The notes: generated by a model not told the origin, from the sequence alone. 64,000 nt of DNA from Niveispirillum sp048066115 (GCF_048066115.1 NZ_JBLTYX010000010.1:1-64000), one strand, 5' to 3'. Numbered from the stretch's first letter, positions 27,590-36,458 are shown. Translations and numbers: made by a program.

Positions 27590-28573
27590 TTACCGGGCCG
27601 CCTTCTTGGACGTGCCCGACACATGGCTGACAGGGGCGATGCCTTGGCCGGCGGGGTTGACGGTCACCAGATTGGGACCGGCCACGACAGCCTCGATCAC
27701 TCTGCTGGAGGACGTATTCACAATCCGTACCAACTCGCCCTGGGCCCCGTCGGAAAGCGCCTTGCCCGAGGCCGTCAGGGTCATGGCCTTGCTCTGGAGC
27801 AGGATGGTGACGGCCTGGCCCTTGGCCACGACCACCGGTTCCCGCACGTCCCGCACATAGACGGCCTGGTTCGGCGCCACGGCGCGGCGGACGGTTTTGC
27901 CAATCATTTCAGATACATCGGTAACCGCACCGGCCTGCACGCGGTCGCGCGGCTGGCGGATATAGGTGATGTCGGCGTCGGCGATCACCTCACCGGTGTT
28001 CAGCCGGCGGGCCAGGACCGGCAGTTCGACCATGTGCACGGCACGGCCGCCGACCGGCTGGCGCAGCAGTTCCTGGCCCGTGGCAGGGGCGACGATTTCC
28101 GCCGACAGCCGACCGCGCTGGGCATCATAGGCAAGATTTTCCACGCGCACGGAGGCATCGTTGCCGGCCGGCAGGAAAAGGCTGAGCGTGCGGTTGTCCA
28201 GCAGCACATCCACCCCGTCGCCGGCTCCGGCTTCACGCAAGGCCTGGCGCAGGCTGGCGACGATGGCGTCGCTGGTCACCTGCACCGAGGCGCGTTCGAT
28301 GGTGATGCGATCGGCACCACCCGCCGCACGCCAGTCGACACCATTGGTCGACGCGATGCGCTGCAAAGCGGGGGCGTCCAGGCTGACGCGGCGGCCGGGC
28401 TCCGGCGCGGTCAGGATCGGATGCACCGCCTGTTCCGGTGACAGGCCGTCGAACAGGTCGCCCAGCAGAATTTGCCCATCCATCACCGACGCGCCCGACT
28501 TCAGCGTGGCGGCCCCGGCGGCGGTACCGGTCAGCAGGGCGGCGGCGAGCATCAGGGCGGCGAAGCGGGTCAT
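27590..28573 (-). CDS. flgA: Flagellar P-ring assembly chaperone FlgA
   Basis: A 327-residue periplasmic protein with a Sec signal (1-21, ending TAAGA-A). The C-terminal SAF domain (about 185-245, with LARRLNTGEVIADADI and VRRAVAPNQAVYVRDV) and the beta-rich end QLLQSK-like segment are typical of FlgA, which assists P-ring (FlgI) assembly. ATG at 28573 is chosen because the signal begins there. The frame upstream overlaps nothing useful. It follows flgG by 87 bp and precedes flgH by 11 bp. Confidence 0.92.
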   Translation of the reverse strand: MTRFAALMLAAALLTGTAAGAATLKSGASVMDGQILLGDLFDGLSPEQAVHPILTAPEPGRRVSLDAPALQRIASTNGVDWRAAGGADRITIERASVQVTSDAIVASLRQALREAGAGDGVDVLLDNRTLSLFLPAGNDASVRVENLAYDAQRGRLSAEIVAPATGQELLRQPVGGRAVHMVELPVLARRLNTGEVIADADITYIRQPRDRVQAGAVTDVSEMIGKTVRRAVAPNQAVYVRDVREPVVVAKGQAVTILLQSKAMTLTASGKALSDGAQGELVRIVNTSSSRVIEAVVAGPNLVTVNPAGQGIAPVSHVSGTSKKAAR

Positions 28574-28660
28574 GGCACGGACTCCGGGCGGGGGTGGGCA
28601 AAATTGTCCTAGCAGGGCCGTCAGGCCCCGGCGGCGACGCTTCAGGAACTTAAAAACCAA

Positions 28661-29446
28661 TCAGCGCAGCTGGCTGACCGACTGCATCATCTGGTCGGTG
28701 GTGGAGATCACGCGGGAATTCATTTCGTAGGCGCGCTGGGCGGTGATCAGCTGGGTGATCTCGGCCACGATGTTGACGTTGGACGTCTCCACGGCACCCT
28801 GCATGATGCGGCCGAAACCGGGGGCGCCCGGCGGGCCTTCGATGGCGGCACCCGATGCCGGGGTTTCCAGCAGCAAATTGTCGCCGATGGCTTCCAGGCC
28901 GGCGGTGTTGGGGAAGGTCGCCAGCTGGATCTGGCCGACATTCTGCGGCTCGATCTGGCCGTCGATCTTGGCCAGAACCTCACCGTTCGGGTTGATGGTG
29001 ATGTCGATGGTGTTCTGCGGCACCACGACGCCGGGCATCACCTGGTAGCCGTCGGCCGTGACGATGGTGCCTTCGGCGTTCAGCGACAGTGAGCCGTCGC
29101 GGGTATAGGCGGTCTCGCCGTTGGGCAGCTGGATCTGCAGATAACCCTGACCGTTGATGGCCACGTCCAGCGTGTTGCCGGTGGGGTTGATGTTGCCCTG
29201 CTCGTTGATGCGGTAGATGGCGGCGGCCTTCACACCCAGACCCACCTGGATGCCCGACGGAACGATCGTGCCGGCGTCGGACGAGGTGGAGCCCACGCGG
29301 CGCTGGTTCTGGTACAGCAGGTCCTGGAATTCGGCCCGCTGACGCTTGTAACCGGTCGTCGTCATGTTGGCGATGTTGTTGGAGATGGTTTCGACGTTCA
29401 GCTGCTGGGCCAGCATGCCGGTGGCGCCGATGGAGAGGCTGCGCAT
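28661..29446 (-). CDS. flgG: Flagellar distal rod protein FlgG
   Basis: A 261-residue rod protein. The N-terminal ANNxANxxTxGYKRQ-type motif (NNIANMTTTGYKRQRAEFQDLLYQ) and the C-terminal EMNSRVISTTDQMMQ helix, which pair in the rod coiled coil, are complete. Gly/Asn-rich FlgG features after residue 40 (STSSDAGTIVPSGIQVGLGVK) are normal. It begins 26 bp after the flgF stop. Confidence 0.96.
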   Translation of the reverse strand: MRSLSIGATGMLAQQLNVETISNNIANMTTTGYKRQRAEFQDLLYQNQRRVGSTSSDAGTIVPSGIQVGLGVKAAAIYRINEQGNINPTGNTLDVAINGQGYLQIQLPNGETAYTRDGSLSLNAEGTIVTADGYQVMPGVVVPQNTIDITINPNGEVLAKIDGQIEPQNVGQIQLATFPNTAGLEAIGDNLLLETPASGAAIEGPPGAPGFGRIMQGAVETSNVNIVAEITQLITAQRAYEMNSRVISTTDQMMQSVSQLR

Positions 29447-29472
29447 GGTTTTGATCCTTCCTGCTGGCTTGA

Positions 29473-30195
29473 TTACTGAACGCGGGCGAGCTTGCCGATG
29501 GCGCCGCGGATGCGTTCGTGTTCGGTATCGATCATCTTCTGGACGCTCTGGTAGGTGCGCAGCACGTCGATCATCTGCGTCATCTCCACCACGCTCTGCA
29601 CGTTGCTGCCTTCGATCGTACCCTGGGTGACCTCGGGCTGTTCGACGGCAATTTCTTCCTGGTTGGCCTCATACAGGCCACCGCCCAGTTCCATCATCTT
29701 CTGCTGGTCGGCGAAGGTGACGACCTTCAGCTTGCCCAGCGGGCCGGCCTCGGTGCCGACCGAACCGTCGCCGGCGATATGGATGTCCTTGGCGTCGGCC
29801 GGCACCACGATGCGCTGGTTGTTGGTGTCCATCAGCGGCAGGCCGGAATGGTCCACGACCTCGCGGTTGCTGTTCAGCTGGAAGGCGCCGCCACGGGTAT
29901 AGCGGGTGCCGCTCAGCGTTTCGACAGCGAAATAACCCTCGCCGCGCAAGGCGACATCCAGCTCATTGTTGGTGACGGTCAGCGGACCGGCCTCGGTGTT
30001 GCGCAGCAGGCCGTAATCCTGGACGAAGCTCATCCGGTCGCCCTGCTTGTCGGGGCGCTCCATATATTCCAGGAACAGCATGCGCTGCGACTTGAAGCCG
30101 GTGGTGTTCATGTTCGCGATGTTGTTCGACACCACGTCCAGCTGCCGGCGCAGGGCTTCCTGGCGGGACAGGGTGATGTAGAGTGAATTTTCCAT
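29473..30195 (-). CDS. flgF: Flagellar proximal rod protein FlgF
   Basis: A 240-residue rod protein of the FlgF/FlgG/FlgE family, with N-terminal NNIANMNTTGFKSQRMLF and C-terminal EMTQMIDVLRTYQSVQKMI motifs. First gene of the operon; start ATG at 30195, the upstream open frame being antisense to mug. A canonical sigma-54 promoter lies at 30248-30261, giving a leader of about 40 nt. Confidence 0.95.
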   Translation of the reverse strand: MENSLYITLSRQEALRRQLDVVSNNIANMNTTGFKSQRMLFLEYMERPDKQGDRMSFVQDYGLLRNTEAGPLTVTNNELDVALRGEGYFAVETLSGTRYTRGGAFQLNSNREVVDHSGLPLMDTNNQRIVVPADAKDIHIAGDGSVGTEAGPLGKLKVVTFADQQKMMELGGGLYEANQEEIAVEQPEVTQGTIEGSNVQSVVEMTQMIDVLRTYQSVQKMIDTEHERIRGAIGKLARVQ

Positions 30196-30247
30196 CGCGG
30201 TGACTTCCTCATGCTGGCCGGTGGGCCGTTGCTCGCCAGAACTAAAA

Positions 30248-30261
30248 GCAAGGGGCGTGCC
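30248..30261 (-). promoter_or_regulatory. Sigma-54 promoter for flgF-flgG-flgA-flgH
   Basis: On the minus strand the sequence reads TTGGCACGCCCCTTGCTTTT, with GG and GC exactly 10 bp apart (positions 30261-30260 and 30249-30248). It matches TGGCAC-N5-TTGC. Sigma-54 control of rod/ring genes is well known in alphaproteobacteria such as Caulobacter. Confidence 0.8.
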
Positions 30262-30336
30262 AACTGTCGGGGAATGGCGGAGTTCCGCGGTTTCCTGTTG
30301 CGCCATGATCGGGAGCGGCAAATACTGCCGCCCATC

Positions 30337-30852
30337 ATGATCCTGCCCGATATCCTGGCCCCCGGCCTCCACCTCGTCTTCTGCGGTACGGCCCCGTCCC
30401 GCGTCTCCGCCGCCAAGGGGGCGTATTACGCCAATCCCGGCAACGCCTTCTGGCCGACGCTGGCGCGCACGGGCCTGGTGCCCGACGGTTGGCGGGCATC
30501 CGACTTCATCCGCATGAACGAACTGGGCCTGGGCCTGACCGACCTGAACAAGGTAGAGATCGGCAATGATGTCGACCTGACGGCGGACGGGTTCGATATT
30601 CCCGGCTTTGCCGCCAAGATGCGCGCCCACCGTCCGGCCGCCATCGCCTTTACCAGCAAGAACGGTGCCCGGCTGTTCCTGGGACCGAAGGCACCCCTGT
30701 CCTGGGGGCGTCAGACGGATGACTGGGAAGGCATCGCCCTGTTCGTCCTCCCCTCCCCCTCCGGTCAGGCGCGGGGCAGCTTCTCACTCGCGCCCTGGCA
30801 GGAAGCGGCCGCCTTTGTCGCTGCACGAAGGCCGGCACCCGTGCTAGGGTGA
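30337..30852 (+). CDS. mug: G/U mismatch-specific DNA glycosylase (Mug family)
   Basis: A 171-residue uracil-DNA glycosylase superfamily protein. It begins DILAPGLHLVFCGTAPS, which matches the Mug N-terminus with the GxxPS-like active loop. YYANPGNAFWPTL carries the Asn-containing substrate motif, and VLPSPSGQARG is the late DNA-intercalation loop. It removes uracil or ethenocytosine opposite G. ATG at 30337 is preferred over the earlier open codons because it starts at the Mug consensus. It lies 32 bp upstream of the FliN-like gene and diverges from flgF. Confidence 0.88.
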   Translation: MILPDILAPGLHLVFCGTAPSRVSAAKGAYYANPGNAFWPTLARTGLVPDGWRASDFIRMNELGLGLTDLNKVEIGNDVDLTADGFDIPGFAAKMRAHRPAAIAFTSKNGARLFLGPKAPLSWGRQTDDWEGIALFVLPSPSGQARGSFSLAPWQEAAAFVAARRPAPVLG

Positions 30853-30884
30853 ATCCCGGTACAGGCTTACCGGGATGGAGCGAC

Positions 30885-31202
30885 ATGCCCGACCAGGACG
30901 ATATCGATGCCATGTTCGGCGAGATGGCCAGCGGCGGTTCCGTCCGCTCGCTCCCTGAACAGCAGGAGATTTCCGCCGTCTATGACACGGAGGTGGAGAT
31001 GAGTGTCGTGCTCGGCACCTCCTTCATCCGCGTGCGCGACCTGCTGAAGCTGGGCCGCGGCGCCATCGTGGAGCTGGACCGCAAGATCGACGATCTGTCC
31101 GACATCGTCGTGTCCGGCCGCATGGTGGCGCGGGGCGAGGTGACGATCGTGGAGGACAAGATCGCCGTGACCTTCCGCGAATTCGCGCGGATCAATAATT
31201 AA
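30885..31202 (+). CDS. fliN: FliN-like flagellar C-ring (SpoA domain) protein
   Basis: A 105-residue protein with an acidic N-terminus and one SpoA domain (about 30-103; VEMSVVLGTSFIRVRDLLKLGRGAIVELDR). This is the FliN switch subunit that builds the base of the flagellar rotor and binds CheY. It is the usual short FliN length. ATG at 30885 has GGAG 4-5 nt upstream. It is not with fliM or fliG here but follows mug, so it is either a second FliN copy or the only one placed outside the main cluster. Confidence 0.85.
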   Translation: MPDQDDIDAMFGEMASGGSVRSLPEQQEISAVYDTEVEMSVVLGTSFIRVRDLLKLGRGAIVELDRKIDDLSDIVVSGRMVARGEVTIVEDKIAVTFREFARINN

Positions 31203-31217
31203 ACCCTGCTCATCCGC

Positions 31218-31310
31218 CGCAGGTCAGGTCGAGCCTTAGGCGAGCCCTGACAAGCGACGGTGCGGCTTGCAGATGTCAGGGCTCGGGCTTGCGCCCTCGA
31301 CCTGACCTAC
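31218..31310. repeat. Family C palindromic repeat, copy C2
   Basis: A 93-bp inverted repeat: the left arm has AGGTCAGGTCGAGCC and GCGAGCCCTGACA, the right arm TGTCAGGGCTCGGGC and CTCGACCTGACCT. It lies between the convergent fliN-like and LysR genes. Confidence 0.85.
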
Positions 31311-31313
31311 AAC

Positions 31314-32219
31314 TCACCTCGTATTCGGGCAGCCTTCCCAACTCCGGTCGCGGCCGAACCGTTCGACCAGCGCGTCCATCAATACCCTGATCTTCGTGGG
31401 CATCTGTGCTGCCGGCGGTGGGCGCAGCAGATAGAGGCTGGCCTCCGGGATCGGGTATCCCGGCAGCAGATAGACCAGCTCCCCTCGCCCGATGGCGGGA
31501 CCCGCCAAGAAGGCCGGCAGGCGGCCCACGCCCAGGCCCGCCACCACGGCGGTCAGCAGCGCCTGGCCATTGTCGGCCACGAACCGGCCGCGCGGACGCA
31601 CCGCGACCTCCCGCTCCCCATCCCGCAGCCGCCAGACCTCGTCGCCCTGGTGCACGGCCGCGTGCCGTTCCAGGTCTTCCGGCTTCTCCAGGGGCGGGGC
31701 CTTGACCAGATAGGCGGGGCTGGCCACGAACACGCCATGCACCGGCCCGATGCGCCGCGCCACCAGCGAACTGTCGGGCAGGTGACCCAGCCGAACGGCG
31801 ACGTCGTACCCCTCGCCCACGATATCGACATGCCGGTCGCTGTAGCTGGTGCGGATTTCCAGCTGCGGGTGGGCCAGGGCCAGTTCCGCCAGCAGCGGCG
31901 CCAGATGCGTCAGCCCGAAGCTGAGCGGGGCGGCGATGCGCAGCAGGCCGGACGCGCCACAGCCGGCGGTGATGGCATCGATGCCGGCCTGCATCTCCGC
32001 CACCATGCGGTCGGCATGCGGCTTGAACCGGGAGCCGGCATCGGTGATCGACACGCCGCGCGTGGTACGGGCCAGCAGTGGCACGCCCAGCTGCGCTTCC
32101 AGCCGCGCCAGCCGCCGGCTCAGCAGGGATTTGGAAATGCCCAGCCGCTCCCCCGCCCGGCTGAAGCCCCCGGCCTCCACCACCTCCACGAAGGCCCGCA
32201 CATCATCCAGCTCGACCAT
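31314..32219 (-). CDS. LysR-family transcriptional regulator
   Basis: A 301-residue LTTR. The HTH is at 1-60 (VEAGGFSRAGERLGISKSLLSRRLARLEAQLG) and the type 2 periplasmic-binding-like effector domain runs from about 88. It is divergent from the azoreductase gene, with 109 bp between the starts, the classic layout for an LTTR and its target. The effector is unknown; quinones or electrophiles would be reasonable in view of AzoR. Confidence 0.85.
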   Translation of the reverse strand: MVELDDVRAFVEVVEAGGFSRAGERLGISKSLLSRRLARLEAQLGVPLLARTTRGVSITDAGSRFKPHADRMVAEMQAGIDAITAGCGASGLLRIAAPLSFGLTHLAPLLAELALAHPQLEIRTSYSDRHVDIVGEGYDVAVRLGHLPDSSLVARRIGPVHGVFVASPAYLVKAPPLEKPEDLERHAAVHQGDEVWRLRDGEREVAVRPRGRFVADNGQALLTAVVAGLGVGRLPAFLAGPAIGRGELVYLLPGYPIPEASLYLLRPPPAAQMPTKIRVLMDALVERFGRDRSWEGCPNTR

Positions 32220-32328
32220 GGCTGTTCCCGATTCCGCAACAGTCTTTCCCAGGATTGGCCACTAGTGTCGCCGATCCTGCAACGCCAACTTATCGCACAT
32301 GCACTCCTTCCTTCGAACGGAAACGAAG

Positions 32329-32943
32329 ATGACCAACATTCTTGTGATTGAAAGCTCGGCCGGCGGTGACGCGTCGGTCACCAAGCTGCTGGTGGGCGAG
32401 GCGCTGGCCGGCCTGTTGGCCGCCAACCCGGCCGCCAACGTGACCCGCCATGATCTGGGCCTGAACCCCGTCCCGCATGTGACGGCGGAAAACCTGGCCG
32501 GCCTGCGCGGGGAGCCGGTGACGGCGGCGGAAAAGGCCACCCGCGCCCTGTCCGACAAGCTGGTGGCGGAGCTGAAGGCGGCTGATGTGATCCTGGTCGG
32601 CGCGCCCATGTATAATTTCGGCGTCTCGACCGTCCTGCGCTCCTGGTTCGACCATGTGCTGCGCGCCGGCCTGACCTTCACCTATTCCGAAGCCGGCCCC
32701 AAGGGTCTGCTGGAAGGCAAGCACGCCATCGTGATCGAGGCGCGCGGCGGGCTCTACAGCGAGGGCCCGGCCAAGGAAATCGACTTCCAGGAACCCTATC
32801 TGCGCCAGCTGTTCGGTTTCATCGGCGTCACCGATGTGACCTTCGTGCATGCGGAAAAGATCGGCTATGGCCCCGACGCCCGCGCCGCCGCCATCGACGG
32901 TGCCAAGGCGACGCTGGCCGCGATCACCGCTGTTGCGGCGTGA
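32329..32943 (+). CDS. azoR: FMN-dependent NADH-azoreductase / quinone reductase
   Basis: A 204-residue flavodoxin-fold oxidoreductase. The FMN phosphate loop (ESSAGGDASVTK, about 7-18) and the APMYNFGVSTVLRSWFDHVLRAGLTF segment are diagnostic of the AzoR/AcpD family, which reduces quinones and azo compounds with two electrons. ATG at 32329 is chosen since the protein then begins at strand 1 (MTNILVIESS). The divergent LysR gene probably regulates it. Confidence 0.9.
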   Translation: MTNILVIESSAGGDASVTKLLVGEALAGLLAANPAANVTRHDLGLNPVPHVTAENLAGLRGEPVTAAEKATRALSDKLVAELKAADVILVGAPMYNFGVSTVLRSWFDHVLRAGLTFTYSEAGPKGLLEGKHAIVIEARGGLYSEGPAKEIDFQEPYLRQLFGFIGVTDVTFVHAEKIGYGPDARAAAIDGAKATLAAITAVAA

Positions 32944-32962
32944 GTTTCCTGAATTGACCTTT

Positions 32963-33186
32963 CCCTCGTCATCCCGGCGAAAGCCCATAGGCGCTAACTT
33001 AAGAGGTTTGCCCTGTCGTGGAAGCCCCTTCTACCGTCACCCCGGCGAAGGCCGGGGCCCAAGTGACAAGCGCTTTGCTCTATGATTTGGGCCCCGGCCT
33101 TCGCCGGGGTGACGGTAGTGAGGGCGGGATTGGTCTGCTCAATTGCCTAAGTTAGCGCCTATGGGCTTTCGCCGGGATGACGAGGG
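32963..33186. repeat. Composite nested inverted repeat
   Basis: The outer arms 32963-33001 and about 33148-33186 are perfect inverted repeats of about 39 bp, starting CCCTCGTCATCCCGGCG and running to TAACTTA. They enclose about 145 bp, in the middle of which lies family B copy B3 (33032-33117). Together they could fold into a long stem topped by a second palindrome. The element lies between convergent azoR and the aldo-keto reductase. Confidence 0.85.
33032..33117. repeat. Family B palindrome, copy B3
   Basis: The same arms as B1 (ACCGTCACCCCGGCGAAGGC and complement), total about 86 bp, inside the nested element 32963-33186. The outer arms share CCCGGCGAAAGCC with family B arms, so the outer repeat is itself a diverged relative. 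Confidence 0.85.
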
Positions 33187-33231
33187 ATATAATTCTACAA
33201 AGTCGATAGGCCCTGGGGTGCCCGAGGGAAA

Positions 33232-34263
33232 TTATAATGACGAAGACCCCCGCCACAGGTCTGTGCCGCCATCCTGGGCATGGGTGTCTATGGCGGCCAG
33301 TTCTTCTACCGTGAAGGACAGGTTGCCCACCGCGTCCAGCGAATTGTCCAGCTGTTCCACATTGCGCGCGCCGATCAGGGCCGATGTGACGCGCGGATCG
33401 CGCAGCGCCCAGACGATGGCCATCTGCGCCAGGCTCTGTCCCCTTGCCTTGGCGATGTCGTTCAGTGCGCGGATGCGGGCCAGATTGTCCGGGCTGATCA
33501 TGCTGGATTTGAAGGAACCTTCCTTGCCCGCCCGGCTGCCGGTCGGCACGCCCGACAGGTAACGGTCGGTCAGCAGCCCCTGCGCCAGGGGGGAGAAGGC
33601 GATGCAGCCGGTGCCCAGATCGGCCAGCGTGTCCAGCAGCCCGTTCTCGATCCAGCGGTTCAGCATCGAATAATTGGGCTGGTGGATGAACAGGGGCACC
33701 CGCTCCGCCGCCAGGATTGCCGCCGCCTTGCGGGTCAGTTCTGGTGAATAGCTGGAAATGCCGACATAAAGCGCCTTGCCCTGCCGGTGCAGATGCGCCA
33801 GCGCACCCATCGTCTCTTCCATTGGCGTCTTGGGATCGACGCGGTGGGAATAGAAGATGTCGACATAATCCACCCCCATGCGCTTCAGCGACTGGTCGAG
33901 GCTGGCCACCAGATATTTGCGGCTGCCGCCGATGCCGCCATAGGGGCCGGGCCACATGTCCCAGCCGGCTTTGGTGGAGATGATCAGCTCGTCGCGATGG
34001 GGCTTCAGGTCGCTTGCCAGCACCCGGCCGAACATCTCCTCCGCTGAACCGGGCGGGGGGCCGTAATTATTGGCCAGGTCGAAATGGGTGACGCCGCGGT
34101 CGAAGGCCCGGCGCAGCATGGCGCGCCCCGTCTCATAGATATCCGTGCCGCCGAAATTCTGCCAGAGACCCAGGGAGATCAGCGGCAGGTCGATGCCGCT
34201 TTTCCCGCAGCGGCGATAGGGCATCTGGCCTTCATAGCGGTTGGCGGCGGGCATGTAGCTCAT
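33232..34263 (-). CDS. Aldo/keto reductase (YghZ-like)
   Basis: A 343-residue NADPH-dependent TIM-barrel reductase. The catalytic residues appear as DLANNYGPP (Asp, Tyr), ISTKAGW (Lys) and FYSHRVD (His). The sequence RYEGQMPYRRCGKSGIDLPLISLGLWQNFG at the start is the YghZ / GpsA-like group signature, which reduces L-glyceraldehyde 3-phosphate and methylglyoxal. ATG at 34263 is the family start; the frame is open a few codons further. It is divergent from the radical SAM gene. Confidence 0.87.
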   Translation of the reverse strand: MSYMPAANRYEGQMPYRRCGKSGIDLPLISLGLWQNFGGTDIYETGRAMLRRAFDRGVTHFDLANNYGPPPGSAEEMFGRVLASDLKPHRDELIISTKAGWDMWPGPYGGIGGSRKYLVASLDQSLKRMGVDYVDIFYSHRVDPKTPMEETMGALAHLHRQGKALYVGISSYSPELTRKAAAILAAERVPLFIHQPNYSMLNRWIENGLLDTLADLGTGCIAFSPLAQGLLTDRYLSGVPTGSRAGKEGSFKSSMISPDNLARIRALNDIAKARGQSLAQMAIVWALRDPRVTSALIGARNVEQLDNSLDAVGNLSFTVEELAAIDTHAQDGGTDLWRGSSSL

Positions 34264-34419
34264 GGGTCCATCCTCAGGGTTCCGGTGGATCAGGCGCATA
34301 GGATAGGCCCGGCGGGGCGGCGGGCAAGCACCATCTCCACCCCGTCACGAAAGCGCTTTGCCGGACGACGCCCGCCTGATATGTTCACTTTATGTTCCAT
34401 TTCCGGCCAGGAGGCAACG

Positions 34420-35496
34420 GTGGATGAACTGTCGCCACAGCCGACAAGGGGACGCGCCGCCGTCAGCAATCTCGGTTCCCGGTTCGAACGCGAACAAAGG
34501 GTGCGGATCGATGATGGCTGGGGCTGTGACGGGGGCCTGCCGGAGAAGCTGCGCACCATCGTCATGGCCGACGCGGCGCGCAGCATCATCAGCCGCAATG
34601 ACAGCCCCGACATTCCCTTCGACAGTTCGGTGAACCCGTATCGCGGCTGTGAACATGGATGTGTTTACTGCTTCGCCCGGCCCACCCATGCCTATCTGGG
34701 CCTGTCGCCCGGGCTGGATTTCGAGACGAAGCTGTTCGCCAAGCGCGACGCGGCGGCACTGCTGGCCCGCGAATTGCGCTCCCGCTCCTACGTCTGTCGG
34801 ACGCTGGCCCTGGGTGCCAATACCGATCCCTATCAGCCGGTGGAGCGGGAGGAAGGGATCACGCGCGAAATCCTTTCCGTCTGCCGCGATTTCAACCAGC
34901 CGGTCAGCATCATCACCAAATCGGCCAATGTCCTGCGCGACCTGGACATATTGGCGCCCATGGCGGCGGACGGGCTGGCGCATGTGGCGATGTCGATCAC
35001 CAGCCTGGATCGTGATCTGGCCCGCACCATGGAACCGCGCGCCAGCACGCCGGGGAAACGACTGGAGGCCGTGCGGACCCTGACCGGGGCCGGCGTGCCG
35101 GTAGCGGTGCTGACCAGCCCGATGATCCCGGCCCTGAATGATCATGAGATGGAAGCCATTCTGGAGGCGGCGGCCGATGCCGGGGCCACGGCCGCCAGCT
35201 ATATCCTGCTGCGCCTGCCGCTGGAGATTGCCGACCTGTTCGGCGAATGGCTGCGCACGCATTATCCCGACCGGGCGGAACGGGTGCTGTCACTGATCCG
35301 CCAGTCACGCGACGGGGCGCTGTACCGGTCGGAATTCGGCACGCGGATGAAGGGCACCGGCGCCTATGCCGACCTGCTGCGCAGCCGTTTCCGGCTGGCC
35401 ATTAAACGCCTCGGCCTGGACCGGCGGCGTTGGGAGATGGATTGCTCCAAATTCAGGGTGCCGGCGGCACCGGTGCGGCAATTGTCACTGTTCTAG
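34420..35496 (+). CDS. PA0069-family radical SAM protein
   Basis: A 358-residue radical SAM enzyme related to the SplB-like/Rv2578c group. The 4Fe-4S motif is C77-x3-C81-x2-C84 (CEHGCVYC). The preceding NPYRG and the following ARPTHAYLGLSPGLDFE stretch are characteristic of this uncharacterised family. I chose GTG at 34420 because AGGAGG lies 5 nt before it; an ATG at 34381 would add 13 residues. The substrate is unknown; the family is often annotated as a DNA-repair photolyase-like radical SAM, which is not proven. Confidence 0.85.
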   Translation: MDELSPQPTRGRAAVSNLGSRFEREQRVRIDDGWGCDGGLPEKLRTIVMADAARSIISRNDSPDIPFDSSVNPYRGCEHGCVYCFARPTHAYLGLSPGLDFETKLFAKRDAAALLARELRSRSYVCRTLALGANTDPYQPVEREEGITREILSVCRDFNQPVSIITKSANVLRDLDILAPMAADGLAHVAMSITSLDRDLARTMEPRASTPGKRLEAVRTLTGAGVPVAVLTSPMIPALNDHEMEAILEAAADAGATAASYILLRLPLEIADLFGEWLRTHYPDRAERVLSLIRQSRDGALYRSEFGTRMKGTGAYADLLRSRFRLAIKRLGLDRRRWEMDCSKFRVPAAPVRQLSLF

Positions 35497-35526
35497 AACG
35501 GTTTCCGGTTAGCCGGAAGCCGTTCC
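35496..35526. terminator. Hairpin between convergent genes
   Basis: GAACGGTTTCCGG and CCGGAAGCCGTTCC form a stem of about 13 bp with a TTAG loop, right after the radical SAM stop. There is no long T-run, so bidirectional termination between it and the isochorismatase-like gene is only probable. Confidence 0.5.
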
Positions 35527-35556
35527 GGCGGCGATTGAGGAACAGGAAAAGCCATA

Positions 35557-36108
35557 TCATTTGATCAGCCGCAGCACTTCCCTGAATTCCGGCCGGTCAT
35601 AGCGTTCCAGCCATTCGAACAGCACCATTTCCACCGTGACCAGTTCCACCCCGTGGGCGCGCAACCGGTCGAAGGCGGCCTGACGGCTGGCGGGCTGGCG
35701 CGATCCCGCCGCATCCATCACCACGCCCACCCGCAGACCCAGCGCCTTGAGGCCCAAGGCGGTCTGCAACACGCAAACATGCGCCTCCGTTCCGGCCAGC
35801 AGCACCGTGCCCCCGCCGGCCGCCCAGGCCAGGAAATCCCCCTGGCGCGCGGCGGAAAAATGCACCTTGCCGAAGCGCAGCGGGATCAACGCCGCCAGTG
35901 GGGCGGTGGTAGGGCCGATGCCGGCCGGATTCTGTTCCGTCGCCGCCACCGGCACGCCCAGCCTTTGCGCCGTGCGCACCAGTTTCAGGCAGTTTTCCAC
36001 CACCGCATCGGCTCCGTCGATGGCAGCCAGCAGCCGGTCCTGCACATCGATGATGACCAGCCGGCTGTCGGTGGTCAGCAGCCATTGCGGGGGTGCTGTG
36101 TCGGTCAT
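35557..36108 (-). CDS. Isochorismatase-family cysteine hydrolase
   Basis: A 183-residue member of the isochorismatase/nicotinamidase-like superfamily. The Asp-Lys-Cys catalytic triad is D21 (IIDVQDRL), K81 (FGKVHF) and C112 (AHVCVLQT). The compact size fits the YcaC-like hydrolases of unknown substrate. Start ATG at 36108; a GTG one codon before it is equally open and GGAG is close to both. It is divergent from the small lipoprotein gene. Confidence 0.8.
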   Translation of the reverse strand: MTDTAPPQWLLTTDSRLVIIDVQDRLLAAIDGADAVVENCLKLVRTAQRLGVPVAATEQNPAGIGPTTAPLAALIPLRFGKVHFSAARQGDFLAWAAGGGTVLLAGTEAHVCVLQTALGLKALGLRVGVVMDAAGSRQPASRQAAFDRLRAHGVELVTVEMVLFEWLERYDRPEFREVLRLIK

Positions 36109-36224
36109 CACGCGGGCTCCTCTGGGCTGCCATGCCCTTCAATCTGTGCGGCGGATCACTTTCCGGCAAGGGGCCACGGCAGATAGTCCGGCCAGTTCAC
36201 CACGACATGATGATGGAGGCGGCG

Positions 36225-36458
36225 ATGGGCCGCTTGATCCTGGTTCTCTCGACCTTGTTCCTGCTCTCCGCCTGCGCCGGGCCCGACACCGTCAGCCCGC
36301 CTTTGCAAGTGGCGGACGAACATCCCCACTTTGCCAACTGCGCCAGCTATATCCAGGCTTCCATGCCGGGCACGGATGCCGAGACGGCCCGCGCCACTGC
36401 CCTGGAAAACTGCCTGGCGCGCAATAGTGGCGGCCGTCAGGTGGCGACCCGGCTTTGA
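36225..36458 (+). CDS. Small lipoprotein, unknown function
   Basis: A 77-residue protein with a type II signal peptide: hydrophobic 4-15 and lipobox LSAC (Cys17). The mature part has two more Cys (in ANCASY and ENCLAR) that may form a disulfide. ATG at 36225 is chosen because GGAGG lies 5 nt upstream; several earlier ATGs in the frame would spoil the signal peptide. The glutathione peroxidase starts 66 bp later on the same strand. Confidence 0.65.
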   Translation: MGRLILVLSTLFLLSACAGPDTVSPPLQVADEHPHFANCASYIQASMPGTDAETARATALENCLARNSGGRQVATRL

